Shown in pieces: positions 18,752 to 28,090 of a stretch of 64,000 nt of DNA. Every line of letters begins with the position of its first letter. Positions within the stretch are counted from its first letter, which is position 1. The notes under the pieces were generated by a model. It worked only from the letters and a program-made list of their open reading frames with translations. It was not told the origin of the DNA and did no database searches. This stretch comes from Snodgrassella alvi. GTDB taxonomy: Bacteria > Pseudomonadota > Gammaproteobacteria > Burkholderiales > Neisseriaceae. The position numbers and the translations under genes are program-made. The stretch is from positions 186,001-250,000 of the forward strand of contig NZ_CP160328.2 of NCBI RefSeq assembly GCF_040741455.2. Reading direction: 5' to 3'.

Positions 18752-19417
18752 ATGGAATACTATTTGTGGGTGTTGGCAAAGTTTGTTTCTGGCTTTCTGA
18801 TTGTTATTCTTCATCTGAATTTTACTGGTAAAACTCAATTAAATCAGATGACTCCGGTGGATTTTATTGGGAACTTCGTCCTCGGCGGTATTATCGGCGG
18901 GGTAATTTATAATCAGGATATTCCATTTTATCAATATATTATTGTGTTGTTGATGGGTGTGGTGCTGATTTCAATTTTAAATTGGTCGTGTAAGCATATT
19001 TCATTTTTAAGAATGTTTGCTATTGGTGAGCCGATTCCGATTATGAAAGATGGACGCTTTCTGATGGATAATATTTTAGATAAAAGAAATAAAGTTGATA
19101 TTCTGAATATTGCTTCTATATTGCATGCACAGGGTGTGACTTCTTTTCAGGAAGTGAATTATGCCCAGATTGAACCTAGAGGTGATCTGACTGTTTTGAC
19201 CGATAAAGGAAAATACCCTTCATTGATTTTATTTAAGGACGGAGAGTTTCGCAAATCCGAACTAAAGAGAATTCATGAGGAAGAGGAATGGCTGAAACAA
19301 AAAATTCAGCAGGAGCATCTGGCAGAAGACGATATCTTTATGGTTGAGTTTTGGAATGGACAGTTGAATTATATTTTAAAGACTGGTGAAGTGAAAAAGG
19401 AAAAACAGGAGAGATAG
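18752..19417 (+). CDS. DUF421 (YetF-family) membrane protein
   Basis: A 221-residue protein with three N-terminal membrane segments (about 4-80) and a soluble C-terminal domain, as in the YetF/YdfR DUF421 family. The conserved stretch TPVDFIGNFVLGGIIGGVIY (about 34-53) and the GEPIPIMKDGRF motif (about 91-102) are typical. Family members influence spore or stress physiology in Bacillus, but the biochemical role is unknown. The extended charged C-terminus (KRIHEEEEWLKQKIQQEH) is helical. AAGGAG lies 6 bases before the ATG. It precedes the synthase-like gene by 75 bases on the same strand. Confidence 0.85.
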   Translation: MEYYLWVLAKFVSGFLIVILHLNFTGKTQLNQMTPVDFIGNFVLGGIIGGVIYNQDIPFYQYIIVLLMGVVLISILNWSCKHISFLRMFAIGEPIPIMKDGRFLMDNILDKRNKVDILNIASILHAQGVTSFQEVNYAQIEPRGDLTVLTDKGKYPSLILFKDGEFRKSELKRIHEEEEWLKQKIQQEHLAEDDIFMVEFWNGQLNYILKTGEVKKEKQER

Positions 19418-19492
19418 TTGAATTACATGGTAATGCTGGAGAAATGCACAGAAGAGGTTACAATAGGATTTTGATTAAAGTTTTTTATTGCT

Positions 19493-20350
19493 GTGCAGCC
19501 ATTAGAATATTGTTATCAGAAGATAAGCCATGGCAGAAATGTCATGGCTTTTCGTTTTCCTTTTCTTTCTCGTAGCCAGCGTCAGGCACTGATTGTACTT
19601 TATGCTTTGCAGCAGGAATTGCAGGATGTGGTACAGGATTGTTCGCAAGCTGATCTGGCTCTGACTACACTCAGCTGGTGGGAGAATCAGATAAGCGGTT
19701 TGTTTGCAGCAACAGATAAACCCGAACATCCACTGATGCAGGCACTGCTACCTCTGGTTGGATTATATTGTCTGCCACAGTCGGAATTACAGGCACTGAT
19801 AGATGCCTATCGTACTGAGTTAACTCAGGCGAGATTCCATGATATGGCTCAGTTGCGCAGATATGCAGCGGCAGCTGGGATGGTACAAGGGCGTTTAAGT
19901 AGCAGGGTATTAGGATTTTCTGTTCCCCAAACATTGGATTTTGCCGGCAAGGTAGGTGAAACAGTTATATTAGTGAGGTTATTTTCCAGAATTGGAGCGG
20001 ATGCACGACAAGGAAAATTATATATTCCGGTAGAAACATTACAGGCTTTTAATGTTCCGGCTCATCTGGTGATAAACAGACAAGGTGGGGAAGAATTCAA
20101 AACTTTACTGAATATGTCGATGGCTGAGCTGCAACAGCAGATAAAATCGGTTGTAGCCATGCTGCCATCGGCAGATCGGCGCCGTCAGCGCGCCAGTCTG
20201 GCTGTTCTAGCAACGACAGCAGCTTTGCTGGAAGAGATTAGGCTGGATGGAGTGGAAAATATAATGAATTATCAATTAATTGTTCCACGAGCACGTCAGC
20301 AGCGGCTGGCATGGAAAACATGGTTGTTTGGCTTCAATCCTGTAGGCTAA
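19493..20350 (+). CDS. Squalene/phytoene-synthase-fold protein, probably non-catalytic
   Basis: A 285-residue all-helical protein that aligns by eye with the HpnD/CrtB family. The first substrate motif, usually DDxxDE after YAFCRE, reads QDVVQD after LYALQQEL (about 39-51). The second, usually NILRDVGEDA, reads RLFSRIGADA, followed by RQGKLYIP (about 160-177). Aspartates are thus lost from both Mg-diphosphate motifs, arguing against prenyl condensation. Eukaryotic NDUFAF6 is a precedent for such a pseudoenzyme in complex I assembly; a similar role here is speculation. Translation seems to start at GTG 19493, with no clear ribosome site. No carotenoid or hopanoid genes are nearby. Confidence 0.75.
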   Translation: MQPLEYCYQKISHGRNVMAFRFPFLSRSQRQALIVLYALQQELQDVVQDCSQADLALTTLSWWENQISGLFAATDKPEHPLMQALLPLVGLYCLPQSELQALIDAYRTELTQARFHDMAQLRRYAAAAGMVQGRLSSRVLGFSVPQTLDFAGKVGETVILVRLFSRIGADARQGKLYIPVETLQAFNVPAHLVINRQGGEEFKTLLNMSMAELQQQIKSVVAMLPSADRRRQRASLAVLATTAALLEEIRLDGVENIMNYQLIVPRARQQRLAWKTWLFGFNPVG

Positions 20351-20637
20351 GTTGCTTGAATAGTTATTATGGCTGCAGGATTAGAAAAGTGAGAAATGGC
20401 ACAAATTGCTATCTTTAAGCATATTTTATTTTATTTAATCTAATTGTTGATATTTTATTGCTTAAATAAATTAAATTATGAATTTTTATTTCAGTATAAA
20501 ATAGTTTGCTTTGGTAATTTCGATACGCAATCAGACTGGATTTTTGTATAATTTATGCCATCATCTGCTTCATTAAGTGGGTGATGGTAATTTTATTGCG
20601 GAAAGTTTTTGAATAACCCTGTGCTGAGGAAATTACT

Positions 20638-21642
20638 ATGCTCAGAGCAAAACAAACCTTAATGATTCTGGGCTTAACTGCTGCCTGTCTGCTTACAGCC
20701 TGTTCGCCTTCTGGTCAGAGTGAAAAAGCCGGTACTGATAATCATGGTATGAAAAAGGTAGCCATTACGGCAATTGTTGAACATCCGGCGCTGGATGCGG
20801 TGCGTCAGGGGGTGATAGATGAATTGCGTGCTGAAGGTTATGAACAGGGTAAGAATTTAAAGCTTGATTTTCAAAGTGCGCAGGGTAATACAGCTACTGC
20901 AGGCCAGATTGCGAAAAAATTTGCTGGCAGCAATCCTGATGCGATAGTGGCGATCGGAACTCCTAGTGCGCAGTCCATGGTGGCCGCAACACGTAATATA
21001 CCGGTGGTATTTGCTGCCGTGACCGACCCTGTGGCTGCTAAGCTGGTACCTAGCTGGGAGCCAAGCAAGACCAATGTTACCGGTGTATCTGATGAGCTGC
21101 CTTTGCAGCCGCAGATTGCTTTAATGAAGCAGGTTGTGCCAAATCTGAAAACGGTAGGATATGTATACAGTCCGGGAGAGGTGAATTCCACTGTGGTACT
21201 GGGCCAGCTGCAATCTTTATTGGCTAAAGATGGTATTAATGTAGCTGCTGCACCAGCACAGCGCACCACTGATGTACCTATGGCGACTAAAAGCCTGCAA
21301 GGCAAGGCCAATCTGATTTACACTTCGCTGGACAATAATGTGGTTTCAGCTTATGAATCCATGTATAAAGTTGCAAAAGATATGAAAATGCCGCTGGTGG
21401 CTTCGGATACTGGTTCGGTTAAACGAGGTGCAGCAGTAGCATTAGGCGTGAATTACCATGAGCTGGGTATGGCTACAGGCAAAATTGTCGGTCGAATTCT
21501 GAAAGGCGAAAAAGCGGGCAATATTGCTCCACAGCGTATGTCGGCGGAACAGCTGGATTTGATGGTAAGTAAATCCCATGCTGTTGAACAGGGAATTACT
21601 TTACCGCCGCAGTTGCTTAAAGATGCTAAAATAATTGATTAG
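20638..21642 (+). CDS. ABC transporter substrate-binding lipoprotein (TrpX/DUF534 type)
   Basis: A 334-residue periplasmic binding lipoprotein. The signal peptide ends in the lipobox LTAC (Cys22). The mature protein has the two-lobed ABC_sub_bind (DUF534) fold, seen in VAITAIVEHPALDAVRQGVI, NPDAIVAIGTPSAQSM and GAAVALGVNYHELGMATGKI. Homologues bind aromatic amino acids (TrpX) or other small ligands; the ligand cannot be fixed from sequence. It heads a three-gene importer, but a strong hairpin at 21672-21711 separates it from the permease and probably gives excess binding protein. A TATAAT stands about 90 bases upstream. Confidence 0.9.
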   Translation: MLRAKQTLMILGLTAACLLTACSPSGQSEKAGTDNHGMKKVAITAIVEHPALDAVRQGVIDELRAEGYEQGKNLKLDFQSAQGNTATAGQIAKKFAGSNPDAIVAIGTPSAQSMVAATRNIPVVFAAVTDPVAAKLVPSWEPSKTNVTGVSDELPLQPQIALMKQVVPNLKTVGYVYSPGEVNSTVVLGQLQSLLAKDGINVAAAPAQRTTDVPMATKSLQGKANLIYTSLDNNVVSAYESMYKVAKDMKMPLVASDTGSVKRGAAVALGVNYHELGMATGKIVGRILKGEKAGNIAPQRMSAEQLDLMVSKSHAVEQGITLPPQLLKDAKIID

Positions 21643-21671
21643 AATTACCAGTCTGAGGGCTGAAAACCGTG

Positions 21672-21711
21672 ACATCGGCAGGCTGCCATAAGCTTTGCCG
21701 ATGTTGTTTTT
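21672..21711 (+). terminator. Attenuator-type terminator inside the ABC importer operon
   Basis: A 9-bp stem ACATCGGCA/TGCCGATGT (21672-21680 with 21696-21704) is followed by TGTTTTTATTT. It lies 30 bases after the binding-protein stop and 31 bases before the permease start. Partial termination here would lower permease and ATPase expression relative to the lipoprotein. Confidence 0.8.
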
Positions 21712-21741
21712 ATTTCCAACTATAATGAAACATTTGTTTAT

Positions 21742-22644
21742 ATGTCTTCTATAGCTTTATTTGGTGCTTTAGAAAGTGGGCTGATCTATGCCCTTGTTGC
21801 TTTGGGTGTACTGATATCATTTCGTATTCTGGATTTTCCGGATTTGACAGCAGATGGCAGCTTTCCGCTTGGTGGTGCTGTGTTTGCTGTATGCGTCACT
21901 CATGGAATGAATCCTTGGCTGGCTACCGCGCTTGCTGGGGCAGCTGGTGCCTGTGCAGGCCTGATAACAGCATGGCTGCATGTATCACTAAAAATCATGC
22001 AGCTTTTGGCCAGTATTCTGGTGATGGTAGCCTTATATTCCGTGAATCTGCGTATTATGGGTGCACCGAATTTGCCATTGCTCGATCAGCCTAGCGTGTT
22101 TACACCGTTTTTTAATGCTGACGACAGTAATCAGTACTGGGTGCAGCCGCTGGTTATTTTTGGCTTTGTATTGGTTGCTAAGTTTTTTCTGGACTGGTTT
22201 TTTGCCACCGAAATCGGTTTGTCCATGCGTGCGACCGGTGTGAATGCACGTATGGCTCGTGCGCAGGGTGTCAATACTTCGCGTATTTTATTGCTTGGCA
22301 TGGCACTTTCTAATGCTTTTATTGCTTTGGGTGGCGCGCTGTTTGTGCAGACACAGGGCGGAGCTGATATTTCAATTGGTATCGGTACCATTGTGGTTGG
22401 TTTGGCTGCGGTGATTATTGGTGAAACGTTGATTCCCGCCAAACGTTTTATTGTGATTACGCTGGCGGTGATTGTGGGGGCTGTGCTTTATCGAGCCTTT
22501 ATTGCATTAGCATTGGGTAGTGATACACTGCAACACATTGGCTTCGGTCCGCAGGATTTGAATCTGATAACGGCTATTCTGGTGGTTTTGGCACTGCGCC
22601 TACCGGTGATTAAACGTTATTTTAAAAGGAAACTAAAATCATGA
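21742..22644 (+). CDS. ABC transporter permease (TrpY type)
   Basis: A 300-residue inner-membrane permease of the branched-chain/TrpY-like class with about eight hydrophobic segments. Characteristic stretches are RILDFPDLTADGSFPLGGAV near residues 28-47, GLSMRATGVNARMARAQGV near 160-178 (the coupling-loop region) and GLAAVIIGETLIPAKRF near 220-236. Only one permease gene is present, so it probably acts as a homodimer. Its stop overlaps the ATPase start by 4 bases (ATGA), indicating translational coupling. Confidence 0.92.
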   Translation: MSSIALFGALESGLIYALVALGVLISFRILDFPDLTADGSFPLGGAVFAVCVTHGMNPWLATALAGAAGACAGLITAWLHVSLKIMQLLASILVMVALYSVNLRIMGAPNLPLLDQPSVFTPFFNADDSNQYWVQPLVIFGFVLVAKFFLDWFFATEIGLSMRATGVNARMARAQGVNTSRILLLGMALSNAFIALGGALFVQTQGGADISIGIGTIVVGLAAVIIGETLIPAKRFIVITLAVIVGAVLYRAFIALALGSDTLQHIGFGPQDLNLITAILVVLALRLPVIKRYFKRKLKS

Positions 22645-23435
22645 TGCGCGCAGATGATTTACGCCTGACATTCAATGCGGGGACTCCGATAGAAAATCCT
22701 GCCTTGCGTGGCATGAGCCTGAATATTGCTGAAGGTGAGTTTGTCACTGTAATCGGCAGTAACGGTGCTGGTAAATCTACTTTTCTTAATGCTATCAGTG
22801 GCGATATTCAGGTAGATTCCGGCACAATCACTATTAATAATAAAAATGTTACCAATGAGCCTGCCTATAAACGTGCACCGCTGGTGGCACGGGTGTTTCA
22901 AGACCCGTTGGCTGGTACCTGTGAGGCGCTGACGATAGAAGAAAATATGGCTCTGGCACTGAAACGGGGAAGCTGCCGTGGTTTGCGCTCAGCAATTAAG
23001 GGGCAATATCGCGAATTATTTCGCGAAAAATTGGCTATGCTTAATTTAGGGTTGGAAAATCGGCTCAGTGATCGCATCGGTTTGCTTTCCGGCGGACAGC
23101 GTCAGGCAGTCAGTCTGCTGATGGCTTCTTTACAGAGCTCAAAAATTTTGTTGCTGGATGAGCATACTGCTGCACTAGACCCAAAAACTGCAGCCTTTGT
23201 ACTTGAGCTGACAGATCGTATCGTGCGTGAAAACAAATTAACGGCAATGATGGTAACTCATTCTATGCAGCAGGCTTTGGATCATGGTACCCGTACTGTT
23301 ATGCTACATCAGGGGCGGGTAGTGCTGGATGTGGACGGCGAAAAGCGCGCTGGCATGGGTGTGACTGATTTATTACAAATGTTCGAGCATACACAAGGTG
23401 AGAAAGTCACCGATGATGCGTTATTGCTGAGTTGA
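22641..23435 (+). CDS. ABC transporter ATP-binding protein (TrpZ type)
   Basis: The ATPase of the importer, 264 residues. Walker A is GSNGAGKST (about 39-47), a Q-loop VFQDP follows, the signature reads LSGGQRQAVSLLMA and Walker B is ILLLDEHTAALDPKT. The Glu of Walker B and the switch His (VTHSM) are intact. DEHTAALDPKT instead of DEPT is characteristic of this subfamily. The operon ends at the terminator at 23455-23487. Confidence 0.92.
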   Translation: MMRADDLRLTFNAGTPIENPALRGMSLNIAEGEFVTVIGSNGAGKSTFLNAISGDIQVDSGTITINNKNVTNEPAYKRAPLVARVFQDPLAGTCEALTIEENMALALKRGSCRGLRSAIKGQYRELFREKLAMLNLGLENRLSDRIGLLSGGQRQAVSLLMASLQSSKILLLDEHTAALDPKTAAFVLELTDRIVRENKLTAMMVTHSMQQALDHGTRTVMLHQGRVVLDVDGEKRAGMGVTDLLQMFEHTQGEKVTDDALLLS

Positions 23436-23454
23436 ATTTTGTGCTGAGAATTCA

Positions 23455-23487
23455 GGCTGCTAAGATGGGTTTTGGCAGCCTTTTTTG
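23455..23487 (+). terminator. Intrinsic terminator of the ABC importer operon
   Basis: A 7-bp stem AGGCTGC/GCAGCCT (23455-23461 with 23476-23482) is followed by a six-base T run. It is 20 bases after the ATPase stop. Confidence 0.85.
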
Positions 23488-23506
23488 TTTGATTGGATAA
23501 AATATT

Positions 23507-24076
23507 ATGTCGGTACCGGATTTGATTGTGCTGAATAAGCCCTACGGAGTGATTTGCCAATTCAGTGCTCATGAAAAATATCCTACTCTAAAGCAATATG
23601 TGCCAGTACCGGATGTTTATCCTGCCGGCAGGCTGGACACGGATAGTGAAGGGTTACTTTTGCTCACTGCAAACGGGCGCTTGCAGGCCAAAATTGCACA
23701 ACCGAAGTACAAGCTGATAAAAACGTATTGGGCACAAGTTGAAGGTAAACCAGATAAGCAGGCTTTGCAGCACTTATCACGTGGAGTAAATCTTGGTGAT
23801 TTTGTGACTGCTCCGGCTCAAGTGCGTGTACTAGATGCAGCAGAAATCAAACATCTGTGGCCACGAGTACCACCAATTCGTGAGCGCAAAACAGTAACTG
23901 ACTTTTGGTTGCAGATTAGCATCAGCGAAGGCAAAAACCGTCAGGTACGTCGCATGTGTGCCAAAGTGGGCTGGCCTTGTTTGCGTTTGGTGCGGGTTGG
24001 TATCGGCCGTCTGAATGTTTTTTCACTTGATTTGCCTTTAGGACAATGGCAAGCGGTAAGGCCTGAAGATTTATAA
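23507..24076 (+). CDS. rluE: Pseudouridine synthase of the RsuA/RluE family
   Basis: A 189-residue member of the RsuA/RluB/E/F family that isomerises uridine in rRNA. The catalytic Asp is Asp44 in GRLDTDSEGLLLL. The LNKPYGVICQF start (9-19) and the EGKNRQVRRMCAKVGWP segment (about 148-164) are conserved. It lacks the N-terminal S4 RNA-binding domain, which fits RluE (23S U2457) better than RsuA, RluB or RluF. A stand-alone gene, closed by the bidirectional terminator it shares with metQ. Confidence 0.9.
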   Translation: MSVPDLIVLNKPYGVICQFSAHEKYPTLKQYVPVPDVYPAGRLDTDSEGLLLLTANGRLQAKIAQPKYKLIKTYWAQVEGKPDKQALQHLSRGVNLGDFVTAPAQVRVLDAAEIKHLWPRVPPIRERKTVTDFWLQISISEGKNRQVRRMCAKVGWPCLRLVRVGIGRLNVFSLDLPLGQWQAVRPEDL

Positions 24077-24100
24077 GATTTTATGTATTACTGACATAAT

Positions 24101-24134
24101 AAACCCTCAGAACAAATATCTGAGGGTTTGTTTT
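24101..24134. terminator. Bidirectional terminator between rluE and metQ
   Basis: A perfect 11-bp stem AAACCCTCAGA/TCTGAGGGTTT (24101-24111 with 24119-24129) is flanked by T-rich sequence on the rightward side and TTTATTATG leftward. It serves two convergent genes. Confidence 0.92.
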
Positions 24135-24156
24135 ATTGATATGCAAATTTTAAAGT

Positions 24157-25005
24157 TTAGAATGCAGGGATGATGGCGCCCTGATATTTTTCTTCAATAA
24201 ATTTTTTCACTTCAGGGGAAGTCATGGCCTGTTTTAGCTTCTGAATTTCTTCGCGATTTTCATCACCTGTGCGTACAACCAGAATGTTTGCATAGGGAGA
24301 ATCTTTTTCTTCGATAAACAGCGCATCCTTAGTGGGTACTAGTTTGGCTTCCATGGCAAAATTCGTATTAATCACAGACAGGGTGGCGTCATTCAGAGTA
24401 CGGGGCAATTGTGGCGCATCCATGGGGGTGATTTTCAGATGTTTCGGATTGTCGACAATATCACGTACGGTGGCGCTGATACCTGCATCAGCTTTCAGTT
24501 TGATTAAACCTGCTTTCTGAAGCAATAGTAAGGCGCGGCCGCCATTGGTGGCATCATTGGGAATGGTTACTAAACCGCCATCCGGAACTTCATTCAAAGA
24601 TTTTACTTTTTTCGAGTAAATCCCCATGGGTTCTACATGAATATTGGCAATAGCGGTTAACTGCATTTTGTGTTTTTCAACAAAATCATCCAAATAGGGT
24701 TTGTGCTGGGTAAAGTTGGCATCTACATCTTTTTCTGCCAGAGCAATATTGGGGCGGACGTAATCCGTCATTTGCACTATCTGTAAATCAATACCTTCTT
24801 TTTGCAGTAGCGGTTTGGCCACTTGTAGAATTTCTGCATGAGGTACGGGTGATGCGGCTACTTTCAAAACTTTTTCTTTAGCAGGAGCCGGAGCGCTACT
24901 GGTGCTGGCGGCTGGTTCAGCTTCGTTTTTCTGGCCGCATGCAGTCAAAACTGTACTGATAGCGGCTACAGATAATAATGCAAATAACAATTTTTTCATA
25001 TTCAA
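24157..25005 (-). CDS. metQ: Methionine-binding lipoprotein MetQ (NlpA family)
   Basis: A 282-residue lipoprotein. The signal peptide ends with LTAC (Cys23), followed by a Ser/Ala/Pro-rich linker and the NlpA fold (LKVAASPVPHAEIL, MTDYVRPNIALAEKDVDANF and INTNFAMEAKLVPTKDALF). NlpA-family proteins bind methionine for the MetNIQ ABC importer; in Neisseria the homologue (GNA1946) is surface-exposed. No metN or metI is adjacent, so the permease parts must be encoded elsewhere. The ribosome site AAGGTTGAAT precedes the start on the coding strand. Confidence 0.93.
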   Translation of the reverse strand: MNMKKLLFALLSVAAISTVLTACGQKNEAEPAASTSSAPAPAKEKVLKVAASPVPHAEILQVAKPLLQKEGIDLQIVQMTDYVRPNIALAEKDVDANFTQHKPYLDDFVEKHKMQLTAIANIHVEPMGIYSKKVKSLNEVPDGGLVTIPNDATNGGRALLLLQKAGLIKLKADAGISATVRDIVDNPKHLKITPMDAPQLPRTLNDATLSVINTNFAMEAKLVPTKDALFIEEKDSPYANILVVRTGDENREEIQKLKQAMTSPEVKKFIEEKYQGAIIPAF

Positions 25006-25143
25006 CCTTAATGAAGATACACAATAAAATGCAGAGCTTTACCTTAACATAAAATGCTTATATCTGGTGGTTTTTACACATAGTAAAGCCATAAGCAGTT
25101 ATTATGGTTGTTCCAGAATGTATTGGTCTGATAATTTGGGTAT

Positions 25144-27972
25144 TTATTTATTTTTCAGCATGGGTTTAAGATATTTGCCGGTATAGCTTTTGCTATTGGC
25201 CGCTACTTCTTCTGGTGTGCCTTCTGCAATTATTGTACCGCCGCCATCACCACCCTCAGGGCCAAGATCAACAATATAGTCGGCAGTTTTAATCACATCT
25301 AGATTATGCTCAATAATTACTATGCTATTGCCTTTGCCTTTTAAGCGCTGGATTACATCCAGCAGCAAGGCAATATCGGCAAAGTGCAAACCGGTGGTTG
25401 GTTCATCTAGAATATACAGTGTTCGGCCGGTATCGCGTTTAGACAGCTCCAGTGCCAGTTTAACGCGTTGTGCTTCGCCACCGGAAAGCGTGGTAGCAGA
25501 TTGCCCTAGGCGTACATAGCCTAACCCCACATCCAATAACGTTTGTAATTTACGTTTGACCGTTGGTACAGCATCAAAAAAAGTACATGCTTCTTCTACC
25601 GTCATTTCTAAAATTTCACTGATATTTTTGCCTTTATACTGTATTTCAAGTGTTTCACGGTTGTACCGTTTGCCATGGCAGACTTCACATGGCACATAGA
25701 TATCGGGCAGAAAATGCATTTCTACCTTGATGACGCCATCACCCTGACAAGCTTCGCAGCGTCCACCTTTTACATTAAAGGAAAAACGGCCGACGTTATA
25801 ACCGCGCTCACGAGAGAGGGGTACACCGGCAAACAGCTCACGGATGGGGGTAAAAAGGCCGGTATAGGTAGCGGGATTCGAACGCGGTGTGCGGCCAATA
25901 GGGGATTGATCAACGTTGATTACTTTATCTAGATGTTCCAGTCCTTTGATATCATCATAGGGTGCCGGTTCTTCTCTAGCCCGATTTAGTTCCCGAGCGG
26001 TGATTTTGGCCAAGGTATCGTTGATCAGAGTGGATTTACCACTGCCAGATACACCGGTGATGCAGGTAATCAAGCCCAGTGGCAAGGTTAGATTCACATT
26101 TTTCAAATTGTTACCGCTAGCACCGCTTAATACCAGCAAACGTTTTTTGTCTATGGGAGTACGCTGCTTAGGTATACTGATAGCTTTTTTACCGCTTAAA
26201 TACTGGCCTGTTACCGATTCCTTGCAGGCGGCAACTTGTGCGGGTGGCGCAGCAATAATCACATTACCCCCGTGTTCACCGGCACCCGGCCCCATATCAA
26301 CAACAAAATCAGCTGCACGAATCGCATCTTCGTCATGCTCAACCACGATAACGCTGTTGCCTAAATCACGCAGGTGCTTAAGAGTATCCAGTAAGCGGTC
26401 GTTGTCGCGCTGATGTAGACCAATAGAGGGTTCATCTAGCACATACATTACACCTGTGAGGCCGGAACCAATCTGGCTGGCCAAACGAATACGTTGTGCT
26501 TCGCCTCCAGACAGTGTTTCGGCACTACGGGCGAGATTGAGGTAATTCAGACCAACATTAATCAAGAACCCAAGGCGTTCATTAATTTCTTTAAGAATTT
26601 TTTCGGCAATTTGTTTTTTATTGCCTTCTAAGTTCAAGTTTTGGAAAAAATCAAGTGTAGTAGTCAGTGGCCAGGAATTAATTACCTGCAATGGTTTACC
26701 ACCTACATATACGTAGCGTGCCTCAGTACGCAGACGTGCACCACCGCAAGCAGGACAGGCACGATGGCTTTGATACTGGGTTAATTCTTCGCGTACAGTA
26801 GTGGAGTCAGTTTCACGGTAGCGTCGTTCCAGATTAGGTATAATCCCTTCAAATGAATGGTTGCGAATGTGGGTGCCACGTTCAGATAGATAAGTAAATT
26901 CAATCTGTTCTTTACCCGAACCATACAGAATAATATTCTGAATTTTTTCAGTGAGCTGGCTAAATGGTTTATCAATGTCAAAATCATAGTGATGAGCCAG
27001 AGACTGAATCATCTGAAAATAGAAAGTATTGCGTTTGTCCCAGCCTTTAATGGCGCCTGCAGCCAGTGATAAATCTGGATGCATTACTACACGCTCAGGG
27101 TCGAAATAATCCATACTTCCCAGACCGTCACAGCTCGGGCAGGCGCCTACTGGATTATTGAAACTAAACAGACGTGGCTCAAGTTCCTGTAAGCTGTAGG
27201 AACATACAGGACAGGCAAAACGGGCAGAAAACCAATGTTCTTGACCGGAGTCCATTTCAATAGCAAGTGCACGTTCATTACCCAGTCTCAATGCGGTTTC
27301 AAAACTTTCAGCCAGCCGCTGTTTGATATCTGAACGTACTTTTACACGGTCGACAACCACATCTATATCATGCTTGATGTTTTTTTGTAGACTGGGTACT
27401 TCTTCTATGGCGTAGACTTCGCCATCTACCCGAACTCGTGCGAAGCCCTGAACTTGTAAGTCAGCAAAATAATCGACAAATTCACCTTTGCGTCCGCGCA
27501 CGGCAGGTGCCAGAATCATTACTCGACTCTCTTCTGGAAGTGCCAGAATATGGTCGACCATCTGCGAAACTGTCTGACTTGAAAGCGGAAGGTTATGTTC
27601 TGGACAATATGGTGTGCCGATGCGAGCGTACAGTAAACGCAGATAATCATGAATTTCGGTGACCGTACCCACTGTAGAGCGGGGATTGTGGCTGGTGGCT
27701 TTTTGCTCAATAGAAATGGCTGGAGAAAGACCTTCTATCAAATCGACATCTGGTTTTTCCATCATTTGCAGAAACTGGCGTGCATAAGCCGACAGACTCT
27801 CTACATAGCGGCGTTGACCTTCTGCATATAATGTATCAAATGCCAGTGAAGATTTGCCGCTACCAGAAAGGCCGGTAATCACGACCAACTGATGGCGAGG
27901 TATATCCAGGTCAATATTTTTTAGATTGTGTGTGCGTGCGCCGCGAATATGAATGGTATCGTTATCTGACAT
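25144..27972 (-). CDS. uvrA: UvrABC excinuclease subunit A
   Basis: The damage-recognition ATPase of nucleotide excision repair. From the ATG at 27972 it has 942 residues, matching the family. The first Walker A is GLSGSGKSS (34-42); two ABC signatures ([13 protein letters not shown] and [13 protein letters not shown]) and paired CxxC zinc sites (CPVC, CPSC, CPAC and CEACQGDG...CEVC) are present. An upstream start at 28038 would add 22 unlike residues; GGAAAGG lies just before the chosen ATG. It is a single gene between the LplT-like transporter and metQ. Confidence 0.97.
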   Translation of the reverse strand: MSDNDTIHIRGARTHNLKNIDLDIPRHQLVVITGLSGSGKSSLAFDTLYAEGQRRYVESLSAYARQFLQMMEKPDVDLIEGLSPAISIEQKATSHNPRSTVGTVTEIHDYLRLLYARIGTPYCPEHNLPLSSQTVSQMVDHILALPEESRVMILAPAVRGRKGEFVDYFADLQVQGFARVRVDGEVYAIEEVPSLQKNIKHDIDVVVDRVKVRSDIKQRLAESFETALRLGNERALAIEMDSGQEHWFSARFACPVCSYSLQELEPRLFSFNNPVGACPSCDGLGSMDYFDPERVVMHPDLSLAAGAIKGWDKRNTFYFQMIQSLAHHYDFDIDKPFSQLTEKIQNIILYGSGKEQIEFTYLSERGTHIRNHSFEGIIPNLERRYRETDSTTVREELTQYQSHRACPACGGARLRTEARYVYVGGKPLQVINSWPLTTTLDFFQNLNLEGNKKQIAEKILKEINERLGFLINVGLNYLNLARSAETLSGGEAQRIRLASQIGSGLTGVMYVLDEPSIGLHQRDNDRLLDTLKHLRDLGNSVIVVEHDEDAIRAADFVVDMGPGAGEHGGNVIIAAPPAQVAACKESVTGQYLSGKKAISIPKQRTPIDKKRLLVLSGASGNNLKNVNLTLPLGLITCITGVSGSGKSTLINDTLAKITARELNRAREEPAPYDDIKGLEHLDKVINVDQSPIGRTPRSNPATYTGLFTPIRELFAGVPLSRERGYNVGRFSFNVKGGRCEACQGDGVIKVEMHFLPDIYVPCEVCHGKRYNRETLEIQYKGKNISEILEMTVEEACTFFDAVPTVKRKLQTLLDVGLGYVRLGQSATTLSGGEAQRVKLALELSKRDTGRTLYILDEPTTGLHFADIALLLDVIQRLKGKGNSIVIIEHNLDVIKTADYIVDLGPEGGDGGGTIIAEGTPEEVAANSKSYTGKYLKPMLKNK

Positions 27973-28090
27973 AATGCCTTTCCCGAGCAAAAGGAATGGG
28001 ATGCTGGCTTTAATCAATTTGCTGTTTATTAAAACCATCCGGTATTATACCCATTTCAAAACTTGAATTTAACGCTATCCGGTAAACGTT

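Noticed and set aside
25006-25143. Possible methionine riboswitch upstream of metQ
   Set aside because: The leader is short and AT-rich and I cannot identify a SAM riboswitch core or an overlapping terminator.
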